Shown here: positions 33,818 to 41,793 of the stretch, one piece after another
How positions within the stretch are numbered: position 1 is the stretch's first letter
Layout of the letters: the number at the start of each line of letters is the position of its first letter
Translations under genes and position numbers: made by a program
Assembly (NCBI GenBank): GCA_021770005.1
Contig: JAETRV010000009.1
Span: 1 to 64,000, forward strand
Reading direction: 5' to 3'
DNA length: 64,000 nucleotides
From: Anaerotruncus sp.
GTDB taxonomy: Bacteria; Bacillota; Clostridia; Oscillospirales; Ruminococcaceae
The notes under the pieces: generated by a model
Databases searched by the model: none
Seen by the model: only the letters and a program-made list of their open reading frames with translations
Told to the model about the DNA's origin: nothing

Positions 33818-35278
33818 GTGAAGAAAATAATTGCGTTGCTGACAGCGATTATGTTGCTGCTGTCGGCTTGTTCCAGTGCCACATTGGATGGTGCTGGTAA
33901 AGAACTGGAGGATACCATAGCGAACGCCACGGATGCTGACAATAAATACGTCCAGATGGTCAAGGGAGGATACAGACCCGACAACCCCGATGTAACCTAT
34001 GAGGACGCATTTACCGCCTTCTTTGGTACGCCACGCTGGAAGTATTTTGAGAGCGAAGGTGGGCAGGATGTTGTGGAGTTTACAGGTGATTGCACCTACC
34101 AGGACGTTCCGGTAAAGGCTCGGATTCAATTTGTGGTTGACGAAGAAAACGGAACCTTTGAAGCGTCTTATCTTGCGTTCAACGAAGTCCCACAGGATGC
34201 CCTGACGCTGGCGGCGGTAATTTCAAAAGCATTTGAGACACAAGAAATAAGCGGTCAAGAGAACGGAACAGAGCAATCAACGAATGCTGAAGGACAAATT
34301 TGTATTCACGGTATTCCAGTACAGAATGCAATGAATATGTCCGCAGAAGAAGTGATTAGTACATTTGGTGAACCGGACATTTATGAACTGGATGTTTACT
34401 ATGATGGTGATAGAATCGAATATGAATCGGAACAGATTTGCTTTATAATGTCAGAGGATGGCAGTGTATTTTGTCTGGACGCCCCCGCAGAAAAATTCAC
34501 GCTAAATAGCCAAAGTCTTAACTTGTACTTTGATGATCTCGTCAGCATACTTGGTGATGATTATTATAGTCTTGGAGGCTCAGGATACCAGTGGAGTATC
34601 GGTAATTTTTCATACACCTTCCACGTTTCTACTGATGACTATGCTGCTGACATCATTGAAGTTTCCAAAATTGATACCAATGATCCGATTGATAACGATG
34701 CCTATTTAGGTGAAGAAGGCAATTATGGGACTTACGGCAATCTGGATTCCGCACTGGTCGGCAGATGGCGGTCATTCGACGGTGGTACACTCCAATTTGA
34801 CGATAATGGGATGATAAGTTTTTGCGACTTCAACTGTTGGAGTTTAGTAGGAGAAAACCCTAATCGTGTCTATTGGGAAACCTCAAACGGTAGAGTTAGC
34901 TGTTCTGCATATTTTGATAACAGTGATACATATACAATTGCAAGTCCATCTAGCGAGCCAGGAACAGAGTACATTTCCTTTTCGAGAAATAGGAGGCATA
35001 TGTACCAACGCACTACGGGTGAAAATGGCGATGGAATTATTGGGACGTGGACTAGTGTAGAGAATAGTATTTGGTCATTTCAGTTTAATGTGGATGGTAC
35101 TGGGATGTATAATGGGAGATACCCGATTACTTGGAGTACCTATACAGCGGATGATGGCGCCGATGCAGTGAGGTATAGCTTGATAGATAACACCTACTTT
35201 GACTATACAGTAGAAGGTGATTCGCTCGTAGTCTTTCTTTCTGACAGTAGCCGTGTATATACCAAAGTTGGAAACTAA
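33818..35278 (+). CDS. Uncharacterised lipoprotein of the element
   Basis: This protein of about 486 residues has a lipoprotein signal ('TAIMLLLSAC'). The mature part shows a possible N-terminal domain ('DVTYEDAFTAFFGTPRWKYF'), a middle region ('EEVISTFGEPDIYELDVYYD') resembling BLIP/SmpA-type small beta domains, and two similar C-terminal blocks ('ALVGRWRSFDGGTLQFDDNG' and 'GIIGTWTSVENSIWSFQFN') that look like duplicated lipocalin-like 'G-x-W' units. The start may be GTG 33818 or GTG 33809, with AAGGATAGG upstream. It is probably surface exposed; function is unknown. Confidence 0.7.
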   Translation: MKKIIALLTAIMLLLSACSSATLDGAGKELEDTIANATDADNKYVQMVKGGYRPDNPDVTYEDAFTAFFGTPRWKYFESEGGQDVVEFTGDCTYQDVPVKARIQFVVDEENGTFEASYLAFNEVPQDALTLAAVISKAFETQEISGQENGTEQSTNAEGQICIHGIPVQNAMNMSAEEVISTFGEPDIYELDVYYDGDRIEYESEQICFIMSEDGSVFCLDAPAEKFTLNSQSLNLYFDDLVSILGDDYYSLGGSGYQWSIGNFSYTFHVSTDDYAADIIEVSKIDTNDPIDNDAYLGEEGNYGTYGNLDSALVGRWRSFDGGTLQFDDNGMISFCDFNCWSLVGENPNRVYWETSNGRVSCSAYFDNSDTYTIASPSSEPGTEYISFSRNRRHMYQRTTGENGDGIIGTWTSVENSIWSFQFNVDGTGMYNGRYPITWSTYTADDGADAVRYSLIDNTYFDYTVEGDSLVVFLSDSSRVYTKVGN

Positions 35279-35289
35279 TCAATAATTTG

Positions 35290-35330
35290 CAACAGGAGGG
35301 CGGCCACAGTCGCTCTCCTGTTGTATCTAT
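35290..35330 (+). terminator. Terminator after the lipoprotein gene
   Basis: A CAACAGGAG...CTCCTGTTG 9-bp stem with a 16-base loop, followed by TATCTATC. Confidence 0.6.
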
Positions 35331-35403
35331 CAACGGAGGGATAGCGGTACTACTCTTAATCTACATCCTTATGATTCCGAACACAAGAAGGAGGCACCAC
35401 GAT

Positions 35404-35577
35404 ATGAGTATGAAAGATTTGCTTTACCGGATGAAACCGCCATGCGATAAATGCCCCTATAAGCTGGATCTGGTACATACGTTAGTCAACCCCTGCCCTC
35501 AGTGTAGGGAGAACGGCTACAAAACCTATGAGCGGTTCATAAAGGAGTTGTCGGGCAAATATACGAAAGGTATGTGA
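35404..35577 (+). CDS. Small zinc-ribbon-like protein
   Basis: The 57-residue protein carries 'CDKCPYKL' and 'CPQCREN', two Cys-x-x-Cys pairs 18 residues apart, which would bind one zinc ion. It starts at ATG 35404 after AGAAGGAGG; the longer track ORF begins in the terminator. Its stop overlaps the possible GTG of the next ORF. It may be a DNA- or protein-binding accessory factor. Confidence 0.65.
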   Translation: MSMKDLLYRMKPPCDKCPYKLDLVHTLVNPCPQCRENGYKTYERFIKELSGKYTKGM

Positions 35578-35582
35578 TTGGG

Positions 35583-36071
35583 ATGGATGTTGAAGAACTG
35601 AAAGCTATGATCCCCTCTGAAACTGTGCGGAAGTATGTCATAAAATCAGAGTGGACATTCACAGACAGAGAGAAGGCTGCACTTTTGTATCGTGGAGACC
35701 TGTCACTGAAAGAGCAGTATTCTCGGCTGGGAACCTTGCGGGACACGACTGCTGATAAAAGATTGCAAAAGCAACTTACAGAATATCTGGAACGGGAAAA
35801 ACAGGCTATCCGAGCGTTCAAAGAAAACGCTGCTAATCGTTGCGTCTATGTTCTGAAGGTGCAGGAAAATGGCGGCTTTCATGAAGGTGAATATCTTGCT
35901 TGTGGATATTTCTTCGATTGGAATGTGGCTTTTGAGTACGGAAAGAAGGAAAACGTCCCGTTTCAAATCGAAAAATATTTGGTCAACGCTGTGTTTGAAT
36001 TTGAGGATGGCACTTGCAATCATACTTCGATAGCCAATCTTCATTTCAGCAAAGCAGGAATGGTTTTTTGA
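35583..36071 (+). CDS. Hypothetical protein, possibly frameshifted at a T6 run
   Basis: This 162-residue soluble protein ('SEWTFTDREKAALLYRGDLS', 'KRLQKQLTEYLEREKQAIRA', 'EGEYLACGYFFDWNVAFEYG') of no recognised family starts at ATG 35583. It stops inside TTTTTTGA (36064-36071). Removing one T opens the frame for a further 23 codons to 36141 (EIPIVCVPAMAIYSTSVIKP...), so the end may be a one-base slip or sequencing error, or simply the natural stop. Confidence 0.55.
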   Translation: MDVEELKAMIPSETVRKYVIKSEWTFTDREKAALLYRGDLSLKEQYSRLGTLRDTTADKRLQKQLTEYLEREKQAIRAFKENAANRCVYVLKVQENGGFHEGEYLACGYFFDWNVAFEYGKKENVPFQIEKYLVNAVFEFEDGTCNHTSIANLHFSKAGMVF

Positions 36072-36147
36072 AATTCCTATCGTATGCGTTCCTGCTATGG
36101 CGATATATTCTACCTCTGTAATCAAACCGGATTGGGGATGATTCATA

Positions 36148-36243
36148 TTGCCGTACCGCAGAACCCTTGAAGTGGTGCTGATCGTACTCACCGCTTTGCT
36201 TGAGGCTCTGAGCGAGATGGACGACTCACAGGATGCAGCTTAG
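36148..36243 (+). CDS. Possible small peptide, 31 residues
   Basis: From a TTG at 36148 after GGGGATG the frame reads MPYRRTLEVVLIVLTALLEA and ends in DDSQDAA. It has one short hydrophobic segment between basic and acidic ends, like small membrane peptides. The ribosome binding site is weak; treat as tentative. Confidence 0.3.
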   Translation: MPYRRTLEVVLIVLTALLEALSEMDDSQDAA

Positions 36244-36264
36244 AAAATCGGAAAGCGGCGTGAG

Positions 36265-36300
36265 CAGAGGGCTTCCCTATACGGGAAGTCCTCTGTTTCT
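36265..36300 (+). terminator. Terminator before the DUF932 operon
   Basis: A CAGAGGGCTTCCC / GGGAAGTCCTCTG 13-bp stem (one G-U) with a 5-base loop and TTTCT tail separates the 35404-36243 genes from the recombination cassette. Confidence 0.75.
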
Positions 36301-36354
36301 ATGTTCGGCACAGGAAAAACCACAAATCTAAATCTATTTCAGGAGGTAAAAGTT

Positions 36355-37290
36355 ATGCCCGCTAACGTCGAAACCATGTTCTATGTCCGTGAAAAGCCTT
36401 GGCATGGGTTGGGAACCCGTGTCGAAACCGCTCCTTCGTCCATTGATGCCTTGGTTCTCGCTGGCCTGGACTGGACGGTGGATCAGAAGAATGTCTACGC
36501 TGAGGACTGCTCCCTGATCCCTGGCTACAAGGTGAACACCCGCAGCACCGACAACGCCGCCCTGGGTATCGTGTCCGACCGCTACAAGGTGGTGCAGAAC
36601 GAGGACGCCTTCAGCTTCACCGATGATCTGCTGGGCGAGGGCGTCACCTATGAAACCGCTGGCTCCCTCCAAGGGGGCCGCAAGGTCTGGATGCTGGCCC
36701 GTATGCCCCACCGCTATATCATCGCTGGGGACGAGATCGCCCCCTATCTGGTGGTAATGAACTCCCACGATGGCAGCTCCGGTATAAAGGTGGCTATGAC
36801 CCCCATCCGGGTTGTCTGCCAGAACACCTTGAATCTGGCCCTCAACAGAGCAAAGCGTATCTGGACGACCAAGCACACCGAGAACGTCATGCTCCGTGTC
36901 CATGAGGCCGAGGAGACGTTGGGCCTGGCCGAAAAGTACATGGGCGAGTTGGGCCGGGGCATTGATACTCTGTCCAAGATCAGGCTCACCGACAAGAAGG
37001 TGATGGAGTTTATGGCCGAGTTCTTTCCCATCACCGCCGATCTGTCCGATGTCCAGCGCAAGAATAATCTCCGTCTGCTGGATGATATGAAGCGGCGGTA
37101 TTGGGACGCTCCCGATCTCTCCAATGTGGGGAAGAACGGCTACCGTTTCGTCAACGCCGTCAGCGACTTCGCCACCCATGCCAACCCCATCCGCAGGACG
37201 AAAAACTACGATGAAAACCTGTTCCTACGGACTGTCGAGGGCAACCCCATGATTGACAGGGCGTACAAAATGGTATTGGAGGCAGCGTAA
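36355..37290 (+). CDS. DUF932 domain-containing protein (phage/plasmid-like)
   Basis: This 311-residue member of the DUF932 / TIGR03299 'phage/plasmid-like protein' family opens 'MPANVETMFYVREKPWHGLG' and contains 'DRYKVVQNEDAFSFTDDLLG', 'HDGSSGIKVAMTPIRVVCQN' and 'IWTTKHTENV'. The family is widespread on plasmids and phages and often sits beside recombination exonucleases; its biochemical role is unsettled. It starts at ATG 36355 after AGGAGG. It is followed 2 bases later by the YqaJ exonuclease and then the Cys-rich protein: one operon of DNA-processing genes. Confidence 0.9.
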   Translation: MPANVETMFYVREKPWHGLGTRVETAPSSIDALVLAGLDWTVDQKNVYAEDCSLIPGYKVNTRSTDNAALGIVSDRYKVVQNEDAFSFTDDLLGEGVTYETAGSLQGGRKVWMLARMPHRYIIAGDEIAPYLVVMNSHDGSSGIKVAMTPIRVVCQNTLNLALNRAKRIWTTKHTENVMLRVHEAEETLGLAEKYMGELGRGIDTLSKIRLTDKKVMEFMAEFFPITADLSDVQRKNNLRLLDDMKRRYWDAPDLSNVGKNGYRFVNAVSDFATHANPIRRTKNYDENLFLRTVEGNPMIDRAYKMVLEAA

Positions 37291-37292
37291 TT

Positions 37293-38237
37293 ATGGCAGC
37301 AAAAGTGTTAATTTCTACTGAGAATATGCCTTATGAGGAATGGTTGGAGTACAGGAAGCTGGGTATCGGCGGCTCGGATGCCTCCGTGGTCTGTGGGATT
37401 AACCGCTATAAGTCCCCTGTGGAGCTGTGGCTGGATAAGACGGACCAGCTCCCGCACCAGGAAGCTGGGGAGGCTGCCTATTGGGGGACGCAGTTGGAAC
37501 CTTTCGTTCGGGCCGAGTTCACCAAGCGCACGGGGATTGAGGTCAGCCACAAGACCGAACTGCTCCAGAGCGAGGAACACCCCTTCATGCTGGCGAATCT
37601 GGACGGTATCTGCGAAGTTCCGGACTACGGAACCTGTGTATTTGAGGCCAAGACCGCCTCCGCATACAAGGCTGGCGAGTGGGAGGATACCATCCCGGAC
37701 GAGTATATGTGCCAGATCCAACACTACATGGCCGTGACCGGATACCGGGGAACGTATATCGCTGTCCTCATTGGCGGCAACACCTTCAAATGGAGGTTCG
37801 TGGAGCGTGACGAGGAATTGATTTCTATGCTCATTGAGCTGGAATCGGCCTTCTGGAACCATGTGCAGGATTGCACACCCCCGCCGCTGGATGGCTCCGA
37901 TGCGTCCGCTAAGTTCCTGTCCCAGCGGTTCCCCAGCAGTACGCCTCAGTCTCACATCACCTTGCCCGATACCGCCGCCGCTCTGCTGGCTCAGTATGAC
38001 GATGCCTGTGCGCAGTTGGAGATTGTCACCGAGCAGAAGCAGAGGGCTGAAAATCTTCTGAAGGAGATGATGGGAGAAAACGAGGTGGGGACTCTCATGG
38101 ACAGGATCGTCACCTGGAAGAGTGTGTCCCAGGAGCGATTGGACAGCAAGACCTTGAAGGCCGAGCATCCCGCCCTCTGCAAAAAGTACACCAGCAAGTC
38201 ATCCTACCGCCGCTTCACCATCAAGGCGGCGAGTTAA
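37293..38237 (+). CDS. YqaJ-family (lambda-exonuclease-type) recombination nuclease
   Basis: This 314-residue YqaJ viral recombinase-family nuclease shows the lambda-exonuclease core: 'LGIGGSDASVVCGINRYKSP', 'YWGTQLEPFVRAEFTKRTG' (Glu), 'ANLDGICEVPDYG' (Asp), 'CVFEAKTAS' (Glu-x-Lys) and 'YMCQIQHYMAVTG' (Gln). These enzymes resect double-stranded DNA 5' to 3' so that an annealing protein can act. A C-terminal coiled-coil-like segment ('LLAQYDDACAQLEIVTEQKQ') extends it. The annealing partner may be the next gene. Confidence 0.9.
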   Translation: MAAKVLISTENMPYEEWLEYRKLGIGGSDASVVCGINRYKSPVELWLDKTDQLPHQEAGEAAYWGTQLEPFVRAEFTKRTGIEVSHKTELLQSEEHPFMLANLDGICEVPDYGTCVFEAKTASAYKAGEWEDTIPDEYMCQIQHYMAVTGYRGTYIAVLIGGNTFKWRFVERDEELISMLIELESAFWNHVQDCTPPPLDGSDASAKFLSQRFPSSTPQSHITLPDTAAALLAQYDDACAQLEIVTEQKQRAENLLKEMMGENEVGTLMDRIVTWKSVSQERLDSKTLKAEHPALCKKYTSKSSYRRFTIKAAS

Positions 38238-38252
38238 TTTAGGAGGTTCATC

Positions 38253-39041
38253 ATGGATAATACGAAGCTGAAAGGCCGTATGAGCGGCAAGGTGCAGGAG
38301 TTGCAGCAGCCTGCCGGAAATCAGAACATCTCTGTTACTTCTGCTCCGGAAACCGCTCTGGCCCCGGTAGATTCCGCTTATCTGGCCCTGAAGAACAATG
38401 CCCTTGACCTGATCCGTGCCAATTTGAAAAGCCAGCCCTTGTCCCTCGACCTGTTCGATGTGGTCAAGTCTCCCTCTGGCGGCTCTACGGTGTTTGAGGT
38501 GCCGGGGCTGGCGGGAAACGAGGCTGCCATGGAGCTGATGGGCATTGTGCTGGACTACACCACGCCGCGGGCCTATTGGGATACGCCTGATCCGGTGGAG
38601 GGTACACCCCCTGTCTGCATGAGCCAAAACAGCATCATTTCCCACGATGGGAAAGCCTGCGCTCTCTGCCCCTACAATGACTTTGGCAGCAAAGACGGGG
38701 ACAGCAATGCGAAAGCCTGTAAGGAATCGGTGCTGCTGTTCCTGCTGCGGCCCAACAACATCATCCCCCTGCTGGTGCGTGTTCCCGTTACCAGCAAGCC
38801 CAGGTTTCTGAAATACTCCACCCGCCTGTTGAGCAGTCTGACGCCGATCTCCAGCGTGGTCACGAAGATCACCTTGGAGAAGGCCACCAGCAAACAGGGC
38901 AAGCCCTACGCCTTGTTCAACTTCCAGGCGGTCAGCACCCTTAGCTCGGAGGAAGCGGCTCAGGCAAAGGTGTTCGGGCAGCAGTTCATGGAGATCGTGA
39001 ACGCCGCCCAGATGGTGCCGGAGCTGGCACAGGCCAGTTAA
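38253..39041 (+). CDS. Cys-motif protein of the recombination cassette (possible single-strand DNA-binding/annealing role)
   Basis: The 262-residue protein has a low-complexity N-terminus, then 'LKSQPLSLDLFDVVKSPSGG', a four-Cys cluster spread over 'PPVCMSQN', 'KACALCPYNDFGS' and 'AKACKES' that could bind a metal, and strand-rich 'LLFLLRPNNIIPLLVRVPVT'. It follows the exonuclease by 15 bases after AGGAGG, the position usually held by RecT/Erf/Beta-type annealing proteins, but no such family is recognisable. A single-strand-binding or annealing role is inferred from context alone. Confidence 0.6.
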   Translation: MDNTKLKGRMSGKVQELQQPAGNQNISVTSAPETALAPVDSAYLALKNNALDLIRANLKSQPLSLDLFDVVKSPSGGSTVFEVPGLAGNEAAMELMGIVLDYTTPRAYWDTPDPVEGTPPVCMSQNSIISHDGKACALCPYNDFGSKDGDSNAKACKESVLLFLLRPNNIIPLLVRVPVTSKPRFLKYSTRLLSSLTPISSVVTKITLEKATSKQGKPYALFNFQAVSTLSSEEAAQAKVFGQQFMEIVNAAQMVPELAQAS

Positions 39042-39056
39042 AATAAGATACGCAAT

Positions 39057-39110
39057 GATGGCCCGGTGTCCCTGCCTTATGTTGGGGATGCCGGGTCATT
39101 TGCTTTTTCG
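39057..39110 (+). terminator. Terminator of the recombination cassette
   Basis: An ATGGCCCGG...CCGGGTCAT stem enclosing an inner imperfect pairing is followed by TTGCTTTTTC. Confidence 0.6.
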
Positions 39111-39168
39111 GAAAGGGGAAATAGATTGTATAACACCGTAAAAATGTCGGCGGTAGCTCTTCGCCGCA

Positions 39169-40011
39169 TTATGGATGAAACCTTTCTACCAATTCATCGT
39201 AGTTGTCTACCAGCGACAAACGAGCCCAGTAATCTTTCGTAATATCATCTGCAACGCCATTAGCTGTATTGCCATAAACCTTACTTTCAGCAATACTCAG
39301 CGCACCACGACCAACATAGACACCGCCAGATTGCTCCCCTGCGACATTTCCAGAAACGGTGCATCTAATCATGAGGGTTTCTTCTGTGGAGTTTATAAAA
39401 ACTGGACCTTTGTAGATGGCATATCCGCCAGTAAAAGTACAGTTCTTAATGGTTGCTCTGCAACCATCCGTTCGGAAATGTGCTCCTACACCTCCCGTAT
39501 TATTGGCAAACTGACAGTCTGAAATAAAAGCTTCTCCACCTCCAATGCTTAATGCAGATACACCATTTTCTGCAACACAGTTGACAAAGGTACACTTCTC
39601 AAAAATTTGTGTAGGACTGCTACTAGAGACAAAAGGCCATGTTGCTTGAATCCCTGCGCCATCAAAGGTAATATTTTGCACTTTGATATTCCCTGCTGTG
39701 AATGTCCCAAGCATTAGACGAGCTTCAGATGTGGTACGTCGAATCGTTACCGGGCAGTCAGCCCGACCGAGCACTAGTTCCGTTGGCGTATCGCTGATGT
39801 AAGTGCTAAGTTCAATCACGTCATCCTCGTTGGCATGAGCAATAGCATCAAGCAATTCTTCAAAAGTTGATATGGAGATAGCGGGCGGTTCTGGGGTGGG
39901 TTCCGAGACTTCATCAACTTCGTCAGGAAATGCACCAGCTTCATCAATGGGGAGTATCTCTACATCGGCTGCTGGGAGGCAAATCCTGAGAAATGAAATA
40001 CTACAGTACAC
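39169..40011 (-). pseudogene. Parallel beta-helix surface protein fragment, 5'-truncated
   Basis: The frame holds a right-handed beta-helix type sequence: repeating short strands with Asn and Cys ladders ('FEKCTFVNCVAENGVSALSI', 'FISDCQFANNTGGVGAHFRT', 'TIKNCTFTGGYAIYKGPVFI', 'GGVYVGRGALSIAESKVYGN'). Such proteins are normally secreted and longer. This frame has no signal peptide; its first residues come from sequence shared with the start of the opposing 39993 gene, and the putative GTG at 40011 has no ribosome binding site. I read it as a relic whose 5' end was lost at a recombination junction near 39990. The Pro/Glu-rich segment after the junction fits a mature N-terminus. Confidence 0.6.
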
Positions 40012-40454
40012 AACGTCCCGTTGCTCCGGGTACGTTCCCGAAAACGGATGGCAACAGGGTAATCGAAATCGTCAACTTTGACAAGCGGCAGTATTGCAGG
40101 GAGGCTAGTCGTGATTGCTGGGGCTACATCAAATACGAACACCCCCTGACCGAGAAACAGGCTGCGGACTATGAACTTGTCCGGGAGCAGCTTCTTGATT
40201 TCACACAGCGGTACATGGTGTGTGCGGGGACATCGTTTCTCCGCACCTTTGCCACGGCTGCGGAACTCAACGAGTGGTTTGACGCACAAGTTGTAGAGGA
40301 CCGTCACTTCTGCCGCTTCTATGACTGGGTGAGGATGGTACACATTCTTGGCTGTCGTTATATGTGGCTCAAGCCGGAGGAACGGTGGACGGACGATCCA
40401 CAATGCAATTTCCCAAGTCCCTCTCTGCTTTCCAGAGAAGAACCTTGGAGCTGA
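39993..40454 (+). CDS. Hypothetical protein, 153 residues
   Basis: This soluble protein is rich in aromatic and charged residues ('EASRDCWGYIKYEHPLTEKQ', 'HFCRFYDWVRMVHILGCRYM'), resembling hypothetical proteins of phages and plasmids, with no named domain. ATG 39993 is the first good start; GGGAGG lies about 13 bases upstream, farther than ideal. It is followed 15 bases later by the 40470 gene. Its 5' end overlaps the relic beta-helix frame on the other strand. Confidence 0.55.
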   Translation: MKYYSTQRPVAPGTFPKTDGNRVIEIVNFDKRQYCREASRDCWGYIKYEHPLTEKQAADYELVREQLLDFTQRYMVCAGTSFLRTFATAAELNEWFDAQVVEDRHFCRFYDWVRMVHILGCRYMWLKPEERWTDDPQCNFPSPSLLSREEPWS

Positions 40455-40469
40455 ATGGGGGAGGTAAGC

Positions 40470-40736
40470 ATGATTGAATTTATAGAGAAAGAGCGATATT
40501 ACGACGATTCGACTTTCACGGGCCAATGTTGGATGTACCCTACGTTCATGGTGAAAGACGGTGTTGAGTATTTCATGTGGAACCGCCGGGAGCCAGATGA
40601 TAGTTGGAAGGTGAAGGAGCGGGAGAGCCAGAAAGCGGAGCTGCTTGCCAATGACGGGGCGTATTTTCATTTCCACGGTCTTTACGCAGACCCATTCAAG
40701 TGGTGCTGGATGACCCATCCGACACAGACAAACTGA
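40470..40736 (+). CDS. Hypothetical protein, 88 residues
   Basis: The ATG at 40470 has an excellent GGGGGAGG site. The product ('FMVKDGVEYFMWNRREPDDS', 'LLANDGAYFHFHGLYADPFK') has no recognised family. Its 3' end overlaps, in another frame, the start of the Rep-like frame at 40700, which lacks its own N-terminus; the two may have been joined by a deletion. Confidence 0.5.
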   Translation: MIEFIEKERYYDDSTFTGQCWMYPTFMVKDGVEYFMWNRREPDDSWKVKERESQKAELLANDGAYFHFHGLYADPFKWCWMTHPTQTN

Positions 40737-41463
40737 TTCGCAAGCTGGATAAACATATCGCTGAATACTTTGACCACAGATATACGCTGGACGATTTTAT
40801 TTTATCCTGCTTAACCCTCACCGGAGACATTGACGTTGGTAGCCGCGCAAACGTCTACAACTACTTGAAGGTCATACGCCGGGTAGGGAGAGTAAAAGGG
40901 TTTTCTCCAATCAGTTATGATTGTTTCGATGATAAGGCCAGCTTTTGCCTGAGCGGAAAGAGTAATGTCACGGATTTTCTTTTGTATGATCTGGAGAAAT
41001 TCGTTGCAGACCAACTGCGAAATGCAGATACAGGACAAAAGAAGTTACAAACGGCAGGTGAGCAGACCAAGGGCATCCTGCGGGCAGAAGTGCGACTGAC
41101 GAAGCAAAAGGCCATCCGAGAGTATACAGATACTGCGGATACGTCTGGTCAAATCGTGAAAATATAGAAATATTCGCACAAGTAGTTCCCTTTGGGGATT
41201 TCTACAAGATGGATGCCGCTGTGGAGATCGTTCGTAGCGAAGTCAAGGATAGTGTCATGCGAAGAAAGATGCTGCGGCTTTTGGCACTGATTCCAGAGAA
41301 GAAGTCCCTACACCTTGCTCAGAAAGCCATGAACTGTCGAGACGTAGAGAAGGTCATGGACACCTTTGCTGAGATGTGTTTATCTCCGGTGACTATCAGT
41401 AAACGCCATGAAGTCAAGCAACTGGAATGTCTGTATGAGTACATATTAGGCAAGAAACAATAG
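40700..41463 (+). pseudogene. Rep-like replication protein gene, 5'-truncated and frameshifted
   Basis: Two ORFs (40700-41167 and 41209-41463) read as one protein if a single base is added in the AAAA run at 41159-41162: 'TADTSGQIVK' then continues '(N)IEIFAQVVPFGDFYKMDAA'. The N-part ('LTLTGDIDVGSRANVYNYLK', 'ILRAEVRLTKQKAIREYTDT') and C-part ('RRKMLRLLALIPEKKSLHLA', 'QKAMNCRDVEKVMDTFAEMC') resemble Rep proteins of clostridial elements, which usually have about 100 more N-terminal residues. No start with a ribosome binding site is present. It is probably inactive. Confidence 0.55.
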
Positions 41464-41476
41464 GAGGTTGAGAAAA

Positions 41477-41584
41477 ATGTTTGGTGAGGTAAACTATACT
41501 AAAGATTCGGCAAATACTGTGGAAGAGGGCGGTATCCATAAGACAGTCGCAAGGAGAACCAACAACAGGCAAACTGTTAGATAG
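41477..41584 (+). CDS. Small basic peptide after the Rep-like gene, 35 residues
   Basis: ATG 41477 follows GGAGG by 10 bases. The product begins MFGEVNYTKDSANTVEEGG and ends in a basic 'VARRTNNRQTVR'. A terminator follows directly, so this may be a true small gene or the start of a truncated one. No family is recognised. Confidence 0.4.
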   Translation: MFGEVNYTKDSANTVEEGGIHKTVARRTNNRQTVR

Positions 41585-41592
41585 AATTGGGA

Positions 41593-41640
41593 AACGCAGA
41601 TGCACCAGCCTAATATGGCGGGGCATCTGCGTTGTTATTG
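41593..41640 (+). terminator. Terminator after the Rep-like relic
   Basis: An AACGCAGATGC / GCATCTGCGTT 11-bp stem, 19-base loop, then GTTATTG. Confidence 0.7.
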
Positions 41641-41648
41641 CTTTATAC

Positions 41649-41664
41649 TATCCCGCGCGGGATA
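41649..41664. promoter_or_regulatory. Perfect 16-bp palindrome
   Basis: TATCCCGCGCGGGATA lies in the convergent gap between the Rep-like relic and the AlbA_2 gene. A second hairpin, CACCCG-TT-CGGGTG, lies near 41731. They could be parts of a replication or recombination site; function is unknown. Confidence 0.4.
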
Positions 41665-41793
41665 AATCGGCGCACAAAATGCGTATCGGCACAGTAAGGA
41701 TACACTGGAAATTGTTGATCTTCTTATTTCACCCGTTCGGGTGTACCAAATAGCTGTCTACAAACTTTCGAGTGTGTATGCCCTTTTCATATC

